64,000 nucleotides of DNA from contig JAUJEA010000006.1 in the NCBI GenBank assembly GCA_030442035.1, positions 124,001 to 188,000 of the forward strand, read 5' to 3'. The notes under the pieces are model-generated. The model saw only the letters and a program-made list of their open reading frames with translations, was not told the origin of the DNA and ran no database searches. Origin of the DNA: Splendidivirga corallicola. Lineage in GTDB: Bacteria; Bacteroidota; Bacteroidia; Cytophagales; Cyclobacteriaceae. The position numbers and the translations under genes are program-made. Below, one piece after another: positions 16,494 through 25,728 of the stretch. Position 1 is the stretch's first letter; every line of letters begins with the position of its first letter.

Positions 16494-17789
16494 CTACAGA
16501 TCATCCACCTCCGCGACTACAAAAGTGCTTCCTCCGACAAAGATCACATCCCCTTCTTTTGCGCATACTTTTGCTCTTTCCAGGGCAATGTTAACATTAT
16601 GAATGATTTCTCCTCCTAATCCGAATTGTTTGGCTTGTGCTGCCAGTATTTTGGCATCCAAAGCTCTTGGAACCTGTGCCTGACAAAAATAGTAATGAGC
16701 ATGCTCGGGCAGTAAACTCAATATAGTATCAATTTTCTTATCATTGACCATCCCCCAAACGATGTGCAGTGTTTTATAATCAATTTGCGCTAACTGCTCC
16801 ATAATAGATCTGACTCCAGCCTCATTATGACCAATATCGCATATGATTTTTGGTTCCTCCTGCAAACATTGCCAACGTCCCTTCAATCCCGTAATTTTTA
16901 CAGTGTTTTCCAATCCTTCTTTTATATGATCTTTAGTTGTACTGTATCCTATGTCTCCCAGCAGTTCGATCGCCTTCAATATAGCAGGCAGGTTTTTTGC
17001 CTGATAATTACCCTTTAAGTTGACCTTAACGTCCGAGAGAAAATTATCTTCATTCTTAAAAAAGTTAAGACTTGGCTCCGAATATTCTTTTTTGTCATTT
17101 TCACGTGCACTGTACTCATTTTCTGCGAAGAATAAGGGGGCCGTTAATGATTGCGCATGATGTAAAAAAACAGGGGCTGTGAGTTCATTGTGTTCTCCAA
17201 TGACGACTGGAATACCTTCCTTAATTATACCGGCCTTTTCTTCCGCAATTGCCTGAAGCGTATTACCCAACATATCGGTATGGTCTTTACTGATATTGGT
17301 AATCAAACTTAATTCCGGTGTGATCACGTTGGTAGAGTCCAATCTACCACCCAGACCAACTTCAATGATTGCAATATCCACTTGATGTCTGCTGAAGTGG
17401 TCAAATGCCATCGCTACCGTCATCTCAAAAAATGAGGGCTGTATAATTTCTATGGTTGCTTTAATGTTTTCAACAAATTCAACCACTTCTTGTTGGGAAA
17501 TTTCCTTGCCGTTAATTTTAATGCGCTCAGTAAAACTTTTTAAGTGTGGCGAGGTATAAAGTCCTGTTTTGTAGCCTGCACACTGGAGAATGGCTGCAAG
17601 GCTGTGAGCTGTGCTACCCTTTCCGTTCGTTCCGGCAATGTGCACTGATCGAAACTTTGTCTGAGGGTCTCCCAGTTTTTCACAAAGTTTGAAAGTATTA
17701 TCAAGGTCCTTTTTGAAGGCTGTCTTTCCTATCCTTTGATACATAGGTAAGCAGCTGTATAAATAATCCAATGTCTCCTGATAATTCAT
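16494..17789 (-). CDS. folC: Bifunctional folylpolyglutamate/dihydrofolate synthase
   Basis: The protein has 431 residues, the usual length of FolC/MurC-family ligases. It has the ATP-binding loop HIAGTNGKGSTAHSL, the folate-loop region GLYTSPHLKSFTERI, the E-x-GLGGRLDSTNV motif and the C-terminal HNEAGV and VWGMVNDKK segments. It adds glutamate to dihydropteroate and folates using ATP in the cytoplasm. The gene lies 99 bases downstream of the tonB-like gene and runs in the same direction, so it may be transcribed with the TonB/ExbBD operon. Confidence 0.95.
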   Translation of the reverse strand: MNYQETLDYLYSCLPMYQRIGKTAFKKDLDNTFKLCEKLGDPQTKFRSVHIAGTNGKGSTAHSLAAILQCAGYKTGLYTSPHLKSFTERIKINGKEISQQEVVEFVENIKATIEIIQPSFFEMTVAMAFDHFSRHQVDIAIIEVGLGGRLDSTNVITPELSLITNISKDHTDMLGNTLQAIAEEKAGIIKEGIPVVIGEHNELTAPVFLHHAQSLTAPLFFAENEYSARENDKKEYSEPSLNFFKNEDNFLSDVKVNLKGNYQAKNLPAILKAIELLGDIGYSTTKDHIKEGLENTVKITGLKGRWQCLQEEPKIICDIGHNEAGVRSIMEQLAQIDYKTLHIVWGMVNDKKIDTILSLLPEHAHYYFCQAQVPRALDAKILAAQAKQFGLGGEIIHNVNIALERAKVCAKEGDVIFVGGSTFVVAEVDDL

Positions 17790-17888
17790 AAAAGTGAAAA
17801 TTGAAAAGTCAATGAAGCAATAAAGAATGCAATATTATTGAATTGCCTCCTTATAAAAAATAACCTTTCAGTGTTGGAAAAATATTCT

Positions 17889-18767
17889 TTATTGAGATTT
17901 TATAATAAAGGTAATTTTGCCAGTGGATATGGCTGGCGGTCTGGCATTGGAAGTTGGTGAAAAAGTAAGTCTTTCAACTTCTTGTTTATAAATACGTTCA
18001 ATCGCCGGACTAACGGTCTTCTCCAGGGTAATTACTGAAACGATTTCCCCTTCATCATCAACTTTAATTTGAAATACAATTCGCCCTCCTTCATTTGAAT
18101 TATCATTTGGGTCAGGTAATCTATCCCATCTCCAGCCGGGCAAATCTAATCTGGGTCCATTGCCACCTCCTTGGTTGCCATAGAGGGTTCTGGAATCCAG
18201 AGTACCTTCTTTTTTCCCCTGATCACCCGTGGTATTTTCCTTATCACCATGACTTTTCTCTTTTGCGGTATCGCTCTTACCTTGCCCATCGTTCCCACCA
18301 TCCTTCTTTACCTCTTTAACTGGTTCCTTTTTTACGGGCTCAGGCTTTTTCTCTTCTACTTTTTCTATTTTCTTAGGTTGAGGTTCTACTTTCTTCTTTT
18401 CTTCGACCACAGGGTCTTCCTTGGGCTGTACAACAGGCGTCTCAGTCACAACTTCTTCTACCACTTCTTCAACAGGTTCTTCCACCGTTTCTTCAACTAC
18501 CTCTTCCTCAACCACTTCTTCCGTGACTGATGATTCTTCTGGTTGCGGTTCTTCAATAGATTTGGTTTCAACTGGCGGAACTTCAGGCTGTATTTCACCC
18601 GTTCCGGCATCATCCAATCCAAAATTGATCTCTATCCCATATTCCGGCAATGGCGGATTTGGTGGTCTCCAGGCCAGCAAGAAGATAAACAACAGCAATA
18701 GGGCTCCATGAATCGTAAGAGATACGATCAATCCTGTTTTGCTATTCTTTTTTTCCTGGCCTGTCAT
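17889..18767 (-). CDS. TonB-like energy transducer
   Basis: A 292-residue protein with one N-terminal membrane helix (GLIVSLTIHGALLLLFIFLLAW), then a long Pro/Glu/Val/Lys periplasmic stretch (VEEEVVEETVEEPVEE, KKVEPQPKKIEKVEEKK) and a Gly-rich segment. A C-terminal domain at about 205-290 resembles TonB_C (GGRIVFQIKVDDEGEIV, then FSPTSNARPPAISTGKITF in part). It should carry proton-motive energy from ExbB/ExbD to an outer-membrane receptor. ExbD and ExbB genes lie immediately upstream with gaps of 4 and 2 bases. Confidence 0.88.
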   Translation of the reverse strand: MTGQEKKNSKTGLIVSLTIHGALLLLFIFLLAWRPPNPPLPEYGIEINFGLDDAGTGEIQPEVPPVETKSIEEPQPEESSVTEEVVEEEVVEETVEEPVEEVVEEVVTETPVVQPKEDPVVEEKKKVEPQPKKIEKVEEKKPEPVKKEPVKEVKKDGGNDGQGKSDTAKEKSHGDKENTTGDQGKKEGTLDSRTLYGNQGGGNGPRLDLPGWRWDRLPDPNDNSNEGGRIVFQIKVDDEGEIVSVITLEKTVSPAIERIYKQEVERLTFSPTSNARPPAISTGKITFIIKSQ

Positions 18768-18771
18768 ATGT

Positions 18772-19161
18772 TTAATTAGGTTTTGTGGCTATCGAAACCT
18801 TAGCATTGAGTGCCTTAGCAATTCCAGCCACATTGACCAAGTGCTCTGTAGGCACCTTCTTATCAATATGCAAAACGACAATACCTTCCTGACCATTCAG
18901 CTCCCTACTCAATAAGGTTTCCAGGTTCTTTTTGGAAGTCCTTGTATCATTTACGTAATATTTAAGGTCTTCGGTTATGGTAACACTGACTTTTTGAATA
19001 ACGATATTGGAACTTTTGCTTGAAGGGAGGTTAACCGGCAATCCGGATGGCGTAATGAACGAGGAGGTCAGCATGAAGAAGATCAACAACAGGAAGATCA
19101 CGTCCGTCATGGATGACATGCTAAATGCTGCATTTACCTTATGTTTTGATTTAAGTTCCAT
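18772..19161 (-). CDS. ExbD/TolR family biopolymer transporter
   Basis: The 129-residue protein has one N-terminal membrane helix, SMTDVIFLLLIFFMLTSSF, carrying the conserved Asp (MTDV) required for proton use. It continues with a periplasmic alpha/beta domain (LPVNLPSSKSSN, VSVTITEDLKYYVND). It partners ExbB in the inner membrane. It is the middle gene of an ExbB-ExbD-TonB operon. Confidence 0.93.
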   Translation of the reverse strand: MELKSKHKVNAAFSMSSMTDVIFLLLIFFMLTSSFITPSGLPVNLPSSKSSNIVIQKVSVTITEDLKYYVNDTRTSKKNLETLLSRELNGQEGIVVLHIDKKVPTEHLVNVAGIAKALNAKVSIATKPN

Positions 19162-19163
19162 AA

Positions 19164-19847
19164 TTATCTTGGCTCTTGTAGAAGATCGATAAAATCAATT
19201 GAGGTGTATTCCATACTATGCACTAACTTTTGCACTTTGGCCACAAGATAGTTGTAAGCCAAATAAGCCACAATGCCTACTAACAGACCTGCGGCAGTGG
19301 TAATCATGGCTTCATAAATACCTTCCGATAATAATTTCGGACTCACAGAACCTTCTTCCTGCGCAATGGCAATGAAAGCCTGTATCATTCCAGTAACCGT
19401 TCCAAGAAAGCCCATCATTGGGGCTGCTCCGGAAATGGTAGCTAAAAGAGATAAATTCTTCTCCAAACGATATATCTCAATTTTTCCTACGTTTTCAATG
19501 GATACTTCAATGTTTTTCAAGGGGCTACCAATCCTTGAAATTCCCTTTTCTATCATCCTTGCAATGGGTGTATCCGTTTGTGAGCATATCAAACGAGCCC
19601 CATTAATATCCCCACCAAGTACAAGATTCCTTATTTTGTCAATAAATTGTCCGGGTGTTTTGGAGGCTTTTTTAAGGGTGAGCATTCGCTCCACAAAAAT
19701 AGAAATGGCCAATATTGAAAGTATCACGATCGGGAGCATCATATAGCCACCCTTCATGAGCAAGTCAATGATTGAAACGGCCTCTTCACCGTTGGCAGTC
19801 CCTACCGTATCAACGGCACTCGAAGTTGTTATTTGCAATAAGGTCAT
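19164..19847 (-). CDS. ExbB/TolQ/MotA family proton channel
   Basis: The protein has 227 residues with three membrane helices: about 32-50 (YMMLPIVILSILAISIFVER), about 130-155 (TISGAAPMMGFLGTVTGMIQAF) and about 170-195 (EAMITTAAGLLVGIVAYLAYN). The Gly/Thr-rich second and third helices are the ExbB signature. With ExbD it forms the proton-driven motor for the TonB-like protein encoded downstream. First gene of the tight motor operon; the SPOR gene lies 99 bases upstream. Confidence 0.95.
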   Translation of the reverse strand: MTLLQITTSSAVDTVGTANGEEAVSIIDLLMKGGYMMLPIVILSILAISIFVERMLTLKKASKTPGQFIDKIRNLVLGGDINGARLICSQTDTPIARMIEKGISRIGSPLKNIEVSIENVGKIEIYRLEKNLSLLATISGAAPMMGFLGTVTGMIQAFIAIAQEEGSVSPKLLSEGIYEAMITTAAGLLVGIVAYLAYNYLVAKVQKLVHSMEYTSIDFIDLLQEPR

Positions 19848-19946
19848 ATTTATAAAACTTATGAAAAACTACACAAATTTGTGTGTGACTATTGATTTGT
19901 GGGCAATTCTTTTTAATGATCTATCAAATATCAAAATAAATGCCAC

Positions 19947-20645
19947 TTAATATTTTAGTACCCAAATCTGATTGCCATAGGTGGCTCTCAGGCCGTCAAG
20001 TTCGCTCACGGCCTCACTAATGGAGCCATAATCAGCAATGGCTAACCGATAAAATTTTCTTTTGTTGTACGGGGGTATGATGGTCGTATTAAGACCTTCC
20101 TTGGCCAGTTTATTACCATAATCCTTGGCAAGATCCACATCTAAAAAGCTCCCAACAATCACATAGGTTCTGCCGGTTCTGCCGGTTAATTCCGTTATCT
20201 GTCCTACACCACTTGCTGAAATATTTCCAAAGCTACCAGTAGTTGAGCTACTTGATTCATCTGCTGCCTCGAGTTCTTCCTGTTGTCTCCTGGAAGCTTC
20301 ATTCACTGTATCCAATGTGGCTGTTTCCGTTCCTGGCTGGGTAGTTTCCTCAGGTGTTTCCTCCTGTTGAGCAACTTCCGGCTCAGATTTAAAGAAAGCT
20401 AAAACCTCGTCTTTATAAATCCATCCCAGGATACCAACTATAGCCAGAAAAACAAAGATGAGTAACACAATAATCGGAGCATTGGACTGCCCTTGATACC
20501 TTTTGTTCTGTGTAGAAGACTTTTGGGTAGTCGAGGCACTTTTTGCGGCCCCTCCTCCACCAGCAATCGGTTTTAAATTAACCTCCGGTAAACCATAGTC
20601 TTCATCTCCCATATTGGTGCCAGGATCATGCATATTGGATGCCAT
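19947..20645 (-). CDS. SPOR-domain membrane protein
   Basis: A 232-residue protein with a cytoplasmic N-terminus, one membrane helix (IIVLLIFVFLAIVGILGWIY, residues about 58-78) and an acidic Glu/Thr-rich periplasmic linker. The C-terminal SPOR domain (about 158-232) contains RTYVIVGSFLDVDLAKDYG and FYRLAIADYGSISEA. SPOR domains bind denuded peptidoglycan glycan at division sites. It lies between the ExbB gene and the outer-membrane barrel gene. Confidence 0.9.
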   Translation of the reverse strand: MASNMHDPGTNMGDEDYGLPEVNLKPIAGGGGAAKSASTTQKSSTQNKRYQGQSNAPIIVLLIFVFLAIVGILGWIYKDEVLAFFKSEPEVAQQEETPEETTQPGTETATLDTVNEASRRQQEELEAADESSSSTTGSFGNISASGVGQITELTGRTGRTYVIVGSFLDVDLAKDYGNKLAKEGLNTTIIPPYNKRKFYRLAIADYGSISEAVSELDGLRATYGNQIWVLKY

Positions 20646-20791
20646 ATTTGTATTATTTTATACTAATGTTAAATCGCTTTCTCGCCTTCAAATTTACATA
20701 AATGTGAAAATTTATAAGATGCAAAGCAAATTAAAAAATTTCGTGATACAATGAGCTATTTACGCTCAAATCGTTCCTTTTTTTGATCTTT

Positions 20792-22492
20792 TCAAAGTTT
20801 GTCAAACGCATAGGTAAATCCTAACATGACCATCAACCCCCTGGAGGGGTAGTTTAAATATCTCTCATATTCTTTCGAAAAGATATTGTTAAAGGACAAA
20901 AAGCTTGAAACCTGTTTTGAGAACAAATAATCAATTTTAAAACTCATGTCTCCTATAGGATCAAGTTTGATTTCCTCACCCGTCCTAAAATTCATGATTT
21001 TTATACCTCCCATGGCGTAGAAATCTGTACTCAGAAGAATTTTATCAAAGATGTTGTAAGATCCGGACAAGCTTAATTTATACCTTGGTCTGTGCCAGGC
21101 GCTTTCAATAAGATTTGTTTTATAAGCATAGAAATCAAATCTGGCTCCTCCTCTAAAAGCACCCAATTTATCATAACCAACTTCTCCAAAGTAATTGAAT
21201 CTCACCACACTTCCAAAATCATAAATCACATCGAATTTGGTGGTATCGATCACATCATTGACAAAAAATGGCAGGTTTTTGTAATCACCTAGTGAAATGC
21301 CGGTATTTACACTTAAGATATTACCAATAGAACCTCTAATACCACCATAGAGCTCAATTTCTTTATTTGTATTAAATAGTACGATTTCTGGTTTCAGATA
21401 TGGATTTTCATTTACAAATGATTGCAGTGTATTTCTTTGCATGTCACCATCAATACCTCCGTAAACTGTAAAATTTTGCTGGATCTGATAGCTAGCCTCC
21501 CCGGAAAGATAGATATGTGTATTACTTTGATTTGGTACCGTATCATTTTCATAAACAAAATTGATACCTGCTCTGATCGTAAGATCACCCACTTCAAAAA
21601 CAACCCGTGGTTTTACATTAAATAAATTCCGGCTGATCGAAGAGCCGTCCGTTCTTTTCGAGATATATGCCTTGCCTGTCAGATCAAACTTAATCTCATC
21701 ATTCAATTTGAATCCGGTACCCAAGCCAAGGCCGAATTCATTCTCCCTTGCATTAAAATTATCTTTCAACAGATTGAACGATGGTGTCAGTCTAAAGGCG
21801 AACCCCTTATCCGGTTTATCTGTTTCAATGGTTCCTTCAAGGTATATTCTGCTAAATACCTGTTTCAATGTATCAGCATTAACCTCTTGAGATTGGTCAT
21901 AACCATAAAAATTATATCTGTTTCGATACAGTTCTATATTACCACCCAGGGTTGCTCCTTCGGTAAACACTTTACCCCCGGCCTTAAGATGATTTTCTGC
22001 AGATCTCGAATTTTCGCCATCCACTGGCCCCCTGCTGGAAGATAGATGTTTCACATGTAATCCATACATGTGTTTTTTGCTTCGTTTATTGTTAAAATAT
22101 CCTTCCAGGTATGGTGTTCCAAAGTTTCCGAAACCGGCTTTTACATAATTACCATAAAACTTAGTTAGCAACTGATCTTTTATAGTCAACACCCTGATTC
22201 TGGGTTTCAGATCTTTTAGTTGGTAATCGAAGGAAGTAAACTGGTAAGCAAGTTTTGTTCTCAATTTGTTCAACGGAACCGGAGGTATTTTTTCAAAACT
22301 TCTGCTTGCCGGAGGCAATTCAATCTTTCTGTCTTTTTCAATGACGACCTCCGCACTTTCTATTTCTCCCCCATCATCATCTTCCCAATCCTCCTGGGCA
22401 ACGGCCTGTGTAATGAACAGGAAATTGATCATTAGAAGGCAAAAGAACCTCCTATTTTTTTGAACAGAAATATTTAAAAGAATGCTACACAT
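20792..22492 (-). CDS. Outer-membrane beta-barrel protein (TonB-dependent receptor-like)
   Basis: The product has 566 residues with a signal peptide (MINFLFITQAVAQ region) and a short acidic mature N-terminus. A long series of alternating amphipathic strands follows (YVKAGFGNFGTPYLEGYFNNK in part, HMYGLHVKHLSSS, GAFRGGARFDFYAY), ending with an aromatic-rich last strand (RGLMVMLGFTYAFDKL). It lacks a recognisable plug domain. The TPR gene ends two bases before its start, and the TonB/ExbBD genes lie downstream, so it may be the outer-membrane part of the same machine. An internal start at Met22 is possible. Confidence 0.85.
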   Translation of the reverse strand: MCSILLNISVQKNRRFFCLLMINFLFITQAVAQEDWEDDDGGEIESAEVVIEKDRKIELPPASRSFEKIPPVPLNKLRTKLAYQFTSFDYQLKDLKPRIRVLTIKDQLLTKFYGNYVKAGFGNFGTPYLEGYFNNKRSKKHMYGLHVKHLSSSRGPVDGENSRSAENHLKAGGKVFTEGATLGGNIELYRNRYNFYGYDQSQEVNADTLKQVFSRIYLEGTIETDKPDKGFAFRLTPSFNLLKDNFNARENEFGLGLGTGFKLNDEIKFDLTGKAYISKRTDGSSISRNLFNVKPRVVFEVGDLTIRAGINFVYENDTVPNQSNTHIYLSGEASYQIQQNFTVYGGIDGDMQRNTLQSFVNENPYLKPEIVLFNTNKEIELYGGIRGSIGNILSVNTGISLGDYKNLPFFVNDVIDTTKFDVIYDFGSVVRFNYFGEVGYDKLGAFRGGARFDFYAYKTNLIESAWHRPRYKLSLSGSYNIFDKILLSTDFYAMGGIKIMNFRTGEEIKLDPIGDMSFKIDYLFSKQVSSFLSFNNIFSKEYERYLNYPSRGLMVMLGFTYAFDKL

Positions 22493-22494
22493 GT

Positions 22495-25400
22495 TTAATT
22501 ATCAATTTCCTGAAAGGTTGTATCTCCCTGATTGGTCTCTTGTTCCTGTATCTTCTTATTTTTCAATTCCTGAACCTGCTGTAATTTCACTTTGGCTTCC
22601 TCCACGATCGAAGGAAGCGGTGAACGCTCTATCACTGAATTCAAGGTCCCCTCAGCCTGAAAAAACTCTTCAAGCCCGATATAATTATCAGCTATCAATA
22701 AAAAGGCTTTACCAAGCCATAAATCATAAGAGGCGAAATTAGTGTTGAGGTCAATCAAAGTCTCAATAGATTGCCTGTATTCCTTTCTGTCGTAGAAAAT
22801 TTTACCCATTAAGTATTGAGCTTCTGCACCATACTCATCTTTTACTGCATTGGATGTTTTAATGAACTCATCTATAGCAGCGTCATAATTTTTCTGAGCC
22901 AAAGCTATTTTACCGAGATACAAAGTGGCCTTATTCAATGCGTTGATTGAATAGCTTCCACCTTCCTGGATTTTATTTGCATATCGAGAGCTGGAATCAT
23001 ATTTAGCAAGTTGGAAATAGGATTCCATCTGTCCTTCCCAGGCATTGTAAGTGTCTTTCTTTCTTTTTGCCAGTTTTTCCAGCTTTTGGTAATAAGCAAT
23101 GGCTTTTTCATATTGACCTTTTTGATGCTCTAGCTCCGCAATACGCTGTACCGACCTGCGAACTCTTGCGATTTTATTATCACTTTCAACTTCGTAATAA
23201 TATCTCAATGCTTCATCATCCTGTTCCAGACGATAATAGCATTCCGCTATGAAATACTTCGCCTCGAAGGCATTGATATTTTGGGAATAACTTTGAATAT
23301 AAGACTGAAAAGCACTGATCGCCCTTTGATATTCCTGGTTATTGTAAAGTGTTTTGGCGGTTTCGTACTCAATGGTCTCTAGCGACTCATTGTTAGGATT
23401 AGCTGTTTTGTATTTAGTTAAATAGGTTTGAAATTCAGCAGACCTATTTTGCAAAGTAAGCACTTCCTGCAATGAGGAAACAGCACTGCTAGCAGTAGGG
23501 TGGGCAATATGTTCGTCTAAAACCTTCTTGTAATCATTGATAGAAAGATCATATTTCTGAAGGTTATAGTTTGAAAAACCCCGTTTGAGTAAAGCATAAG
23601 GCACAAAACCACTTTCAGGATTATTCTTTATTAAATAAGTAAATCCATTGATCGCTTGTTGATAATTTCCTTGCTCAAAATCCAGCTGTGCTTTTTGATA
23701 TATAGCATTATCATAATAGTTGGATGAGGCATATCTATTGATCACTCTATCGAAATTCTCTTTTGCTGGCCCTACCTTGTTTTGAATTCCAAGAATCACG
23801 CCTTTTTGAAAGTAAGCATAAGCAATATCCTCACTGCCTCCTTTTATAGCCCTGTCATAAAATGATACGGCATTATTATATTCTTTATTTACATAATAGC
23901 AGTCTGCTGTTCTGATAAGTGCATCATTATAAAAAACCTCGGGATTCCCACTTTTCGGCTGATTAATATATCTGTTGAATTGTTCTCTTGCCTGATCGTA
24001 TCGTTTGGTATTGTAATAAGCATAACCAAGGCTATACCGTGTCTTCAGTGTATAATTTGATCTATTTCCCGGATCAACACCAAATACAGCCTGATAACTT
24101 CTGATCGCATCATCATATCGTTTGCCAATTGAATAAGCTTCACCTGACCAAAAGTTTGCCTGAATAACCATTTCCTTATCAATAGGGTATTCCAGTGATT
24201 TCTCAAAGCTCTTTACCGCACGATAATACTTACCATTGTTGAAATTCTCTGTGCCTTTATAAAACGTTACCTTCTGATAAGTTTCTTTCACTTTCTGGCT
24301 TTTATAACCAAGCCCTTCAATATGTTTTATGGCCTGATCATAATCACTGGTATTCAAATAAGCCTCACTTAGCAAATCATTCGCTTCATCCTGGAGTTTA
24401 CTCCTTGGATACTTTTCCAGAAAGTAGTGAAAGGCATCAATGGCATCGGCATAACGACCGCTTTCAAAATTCACTTTGGCATATTTGAAGCTTGCTTCCT
24501 CCTTGATCTCGGTATTGAAATTCAGCTTTCTTGCCTTATCAAAAGCGGAAAGCGCAAAGTTCTGATTCCCCTCCTTGATGTAAATAAGGCCGAGATAATA
24601 AGAAGCATATTGAGCCAGCTCATCTTGACCGGAGGCAATCACTTTAAAATTGTTCTGCGCTTTATCAAATTTTTGAGCCAGGTATTGCGTGTAGCCAACT
24701 CTGTACAAAACTTCTCTGTCTGACTTATATCTACCACTCTCGGCAAAAGCTTCAAAGAAATCTGCGGCCTTCGCGTAATCCTTATTCTGAAAGTGAGCTT
24801 CACCTACAAGCAGGTTGAAATCCTCCTTGTTCTTCAAATTCCTGCCTTCGTTCTTTATTTTATCGCCATAATCAATCAGATCATCATAAAGGCCCTGTTT
24901 GTAGTAAACATTGGCAATCATATAAGGAACAATGGCGGCATAGGCTTCATTCTTTTCTGCTCTTTGTAAATCAATGAGTGCAGCTTCGTACGATTCATTT
25001 CGAAATTCAATGTAGCCTGCATAATAATTGGCTGCCGACATATATTCACTATCGGTATTCTTGATAGCGTTAAAATGTTCAAGAGATTTATCAAATGATT
25101 TCCGGCTGAAATAGGCATAACCCATTTTGAATCTGCTTTCCACTCTTTGATCATCGGATAACCTGGAGAGATCTACTTGTTCAAAATATTCCGTGGCTTT
25201 CTTATAGTCCTTTTGTCTGTAATAGAAATTACCTAGCTCATAATAGGCAAGAACCGCCTTGGGATGTTTGCTATGATCACTTACAAATCGTTTGATTAGA
25301 TCTTCACCATCCTGGTGATAAAGGCTCATAGCACTGTATGCGGCATAATATTCGGCATTGATCGCTTTTAAAGTATGTTGTTCATACTTTAAGAACTCCT

Positions 25401-25557
25401 CAAATTCCAGGCGTGCTGCGGCATATTGCTCTTTATCAAGTAACTCTAATCCTTCTTTGTAATGCCTGTCATTATCAACTTGAGACAATGGTGTCTGGGC
25501 GTTCAAGGATAGATTGAAAATGCATAAAATGAAAGTAAACTTTACCCTGCTCAACAT
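22495..25557 (-). CDS. Large secreted tetratricopeptide-repeat protein
   Basis: This protein has 1020 residues, with a signal peptide (MLSRVKFTFILCIFNLSLNAQ) and then about 25 TPR-type helical pairs along its whole length. Examples are YYELGNFYYRQKDYKKATEYF, YRVGYTQYLAQKFDKAQNNF and YFQKGVILGIQNKVGPAKENF. TPR superhelices are protein-binding scaffolds; as an exported one it likely works in the periplasm or at the outer membrane with the barrel encoded two bases downstream. The TPR-barrel-SPOR-ExbBD-TonB order is a strong hint of one envelope system. Confidence 0.92.
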   Translation of the reverse strand: MLSRVKFTFILCIFNLSLNAQTPLSQVDNDRHYKEGLELLDKEQYAAARLEFEEFLKYEQHTLKAINAEYYAAYSAMSLYHQDGEDLIKRFVSDHSKHPKAVLAYYELGNFYYRQKDYKKATEYFEQVDLSRLSDDQRVESRFKMGYAYFSRKSFDKSLEHFNAIKNTDSEYMSAANYYAGYIEFRNESYEAALIDLQRAEKNEAYAAIVPYMIANVYYKQGLYDDLIDYGDKIKNEGRNLKNKEDFNLLVGEAHFQNKDYAKAADFFEAFAESGRYKSDREVLYRVGYTQYLAQKFDKAQNNFKVIASGQDELAQYASYYLGLIYIKEGNQNFALSAFDKARKLNFNTEIKEEASFKYAKVNFESGRYADAIDAFHYFLEKYPRSKLQDEANDLLSEAYLNTSDYDQAIKHIEGLGYKSQKVKETYQKVTFYKGTENFNNGKYYRAVKSFEKSLEYPIDKEMVIQANFWSGEAYSIGKRYDDAIRSYQAVFGVDPGNRSNYTLKTRYSLGYAYYNTKRYDQAREQFNRYINQPKSGNPEVFYNDALIRTADCYYVNKEYNNAVSFYDRAIKGGSEDIAYAYFQKGVILGIQNKVGPAKENFDRVINRYASSNYYDNAIYQKAQLDFEQGNYQQAINGFTYLIKNNPESGFVPYALLKRGFSNYNLQKYDLSINDYKKVLDEHIAHPTASSAVSSLQEVLTLQNRSAEFQTYLTKYKTANPNNESLETIEYETAKTLYNNQEYQRAISAFQSYIQSYSQNINAFEAKYFIAECYYRLEQDDEALRYYYEVESDNKIARVRRSVQRIAELEHQKGQYEKAIAYYQKLEKLAKRKKDTYNAWEGQMESYFQLAKYDSSSRYANKIQEGGSYSINALNKATLYLGKIALAQKNYDAAIDEFIKTSNAVKDEYGAEAQYLMGKIFYDRKEYRQSIETLIDLNTNFASYDLWLGKAFLLIADNYIGLEEFFQAEGTLNSVIERSPLPSIVEEAKVKLQQVQELKNKKIQEQETNQGDTTFQEIDN

Positions 25558-25728
25558 AAAAATATTGCTGAAATAACGATTAAATAACTAGATATCGCTA
25601 CAAATATTGTGCGAAAATATATTATCAAATGGGATCATGAATGCTGAAACTAAATTTAAATAAGGATCGGCCCAAATCAAAAAACATATTATATAGCTTT
25701 TAAATTGCTTCAAATATTATGTAATTAT

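Noticed and set aside
18171-18711. Plus-strand frames opposite the tonB-like gene
   Set aside because: They are antisense to the Pro/Glu repeat region and give low-complexity Phe/Leu or Ser/Thr strings.
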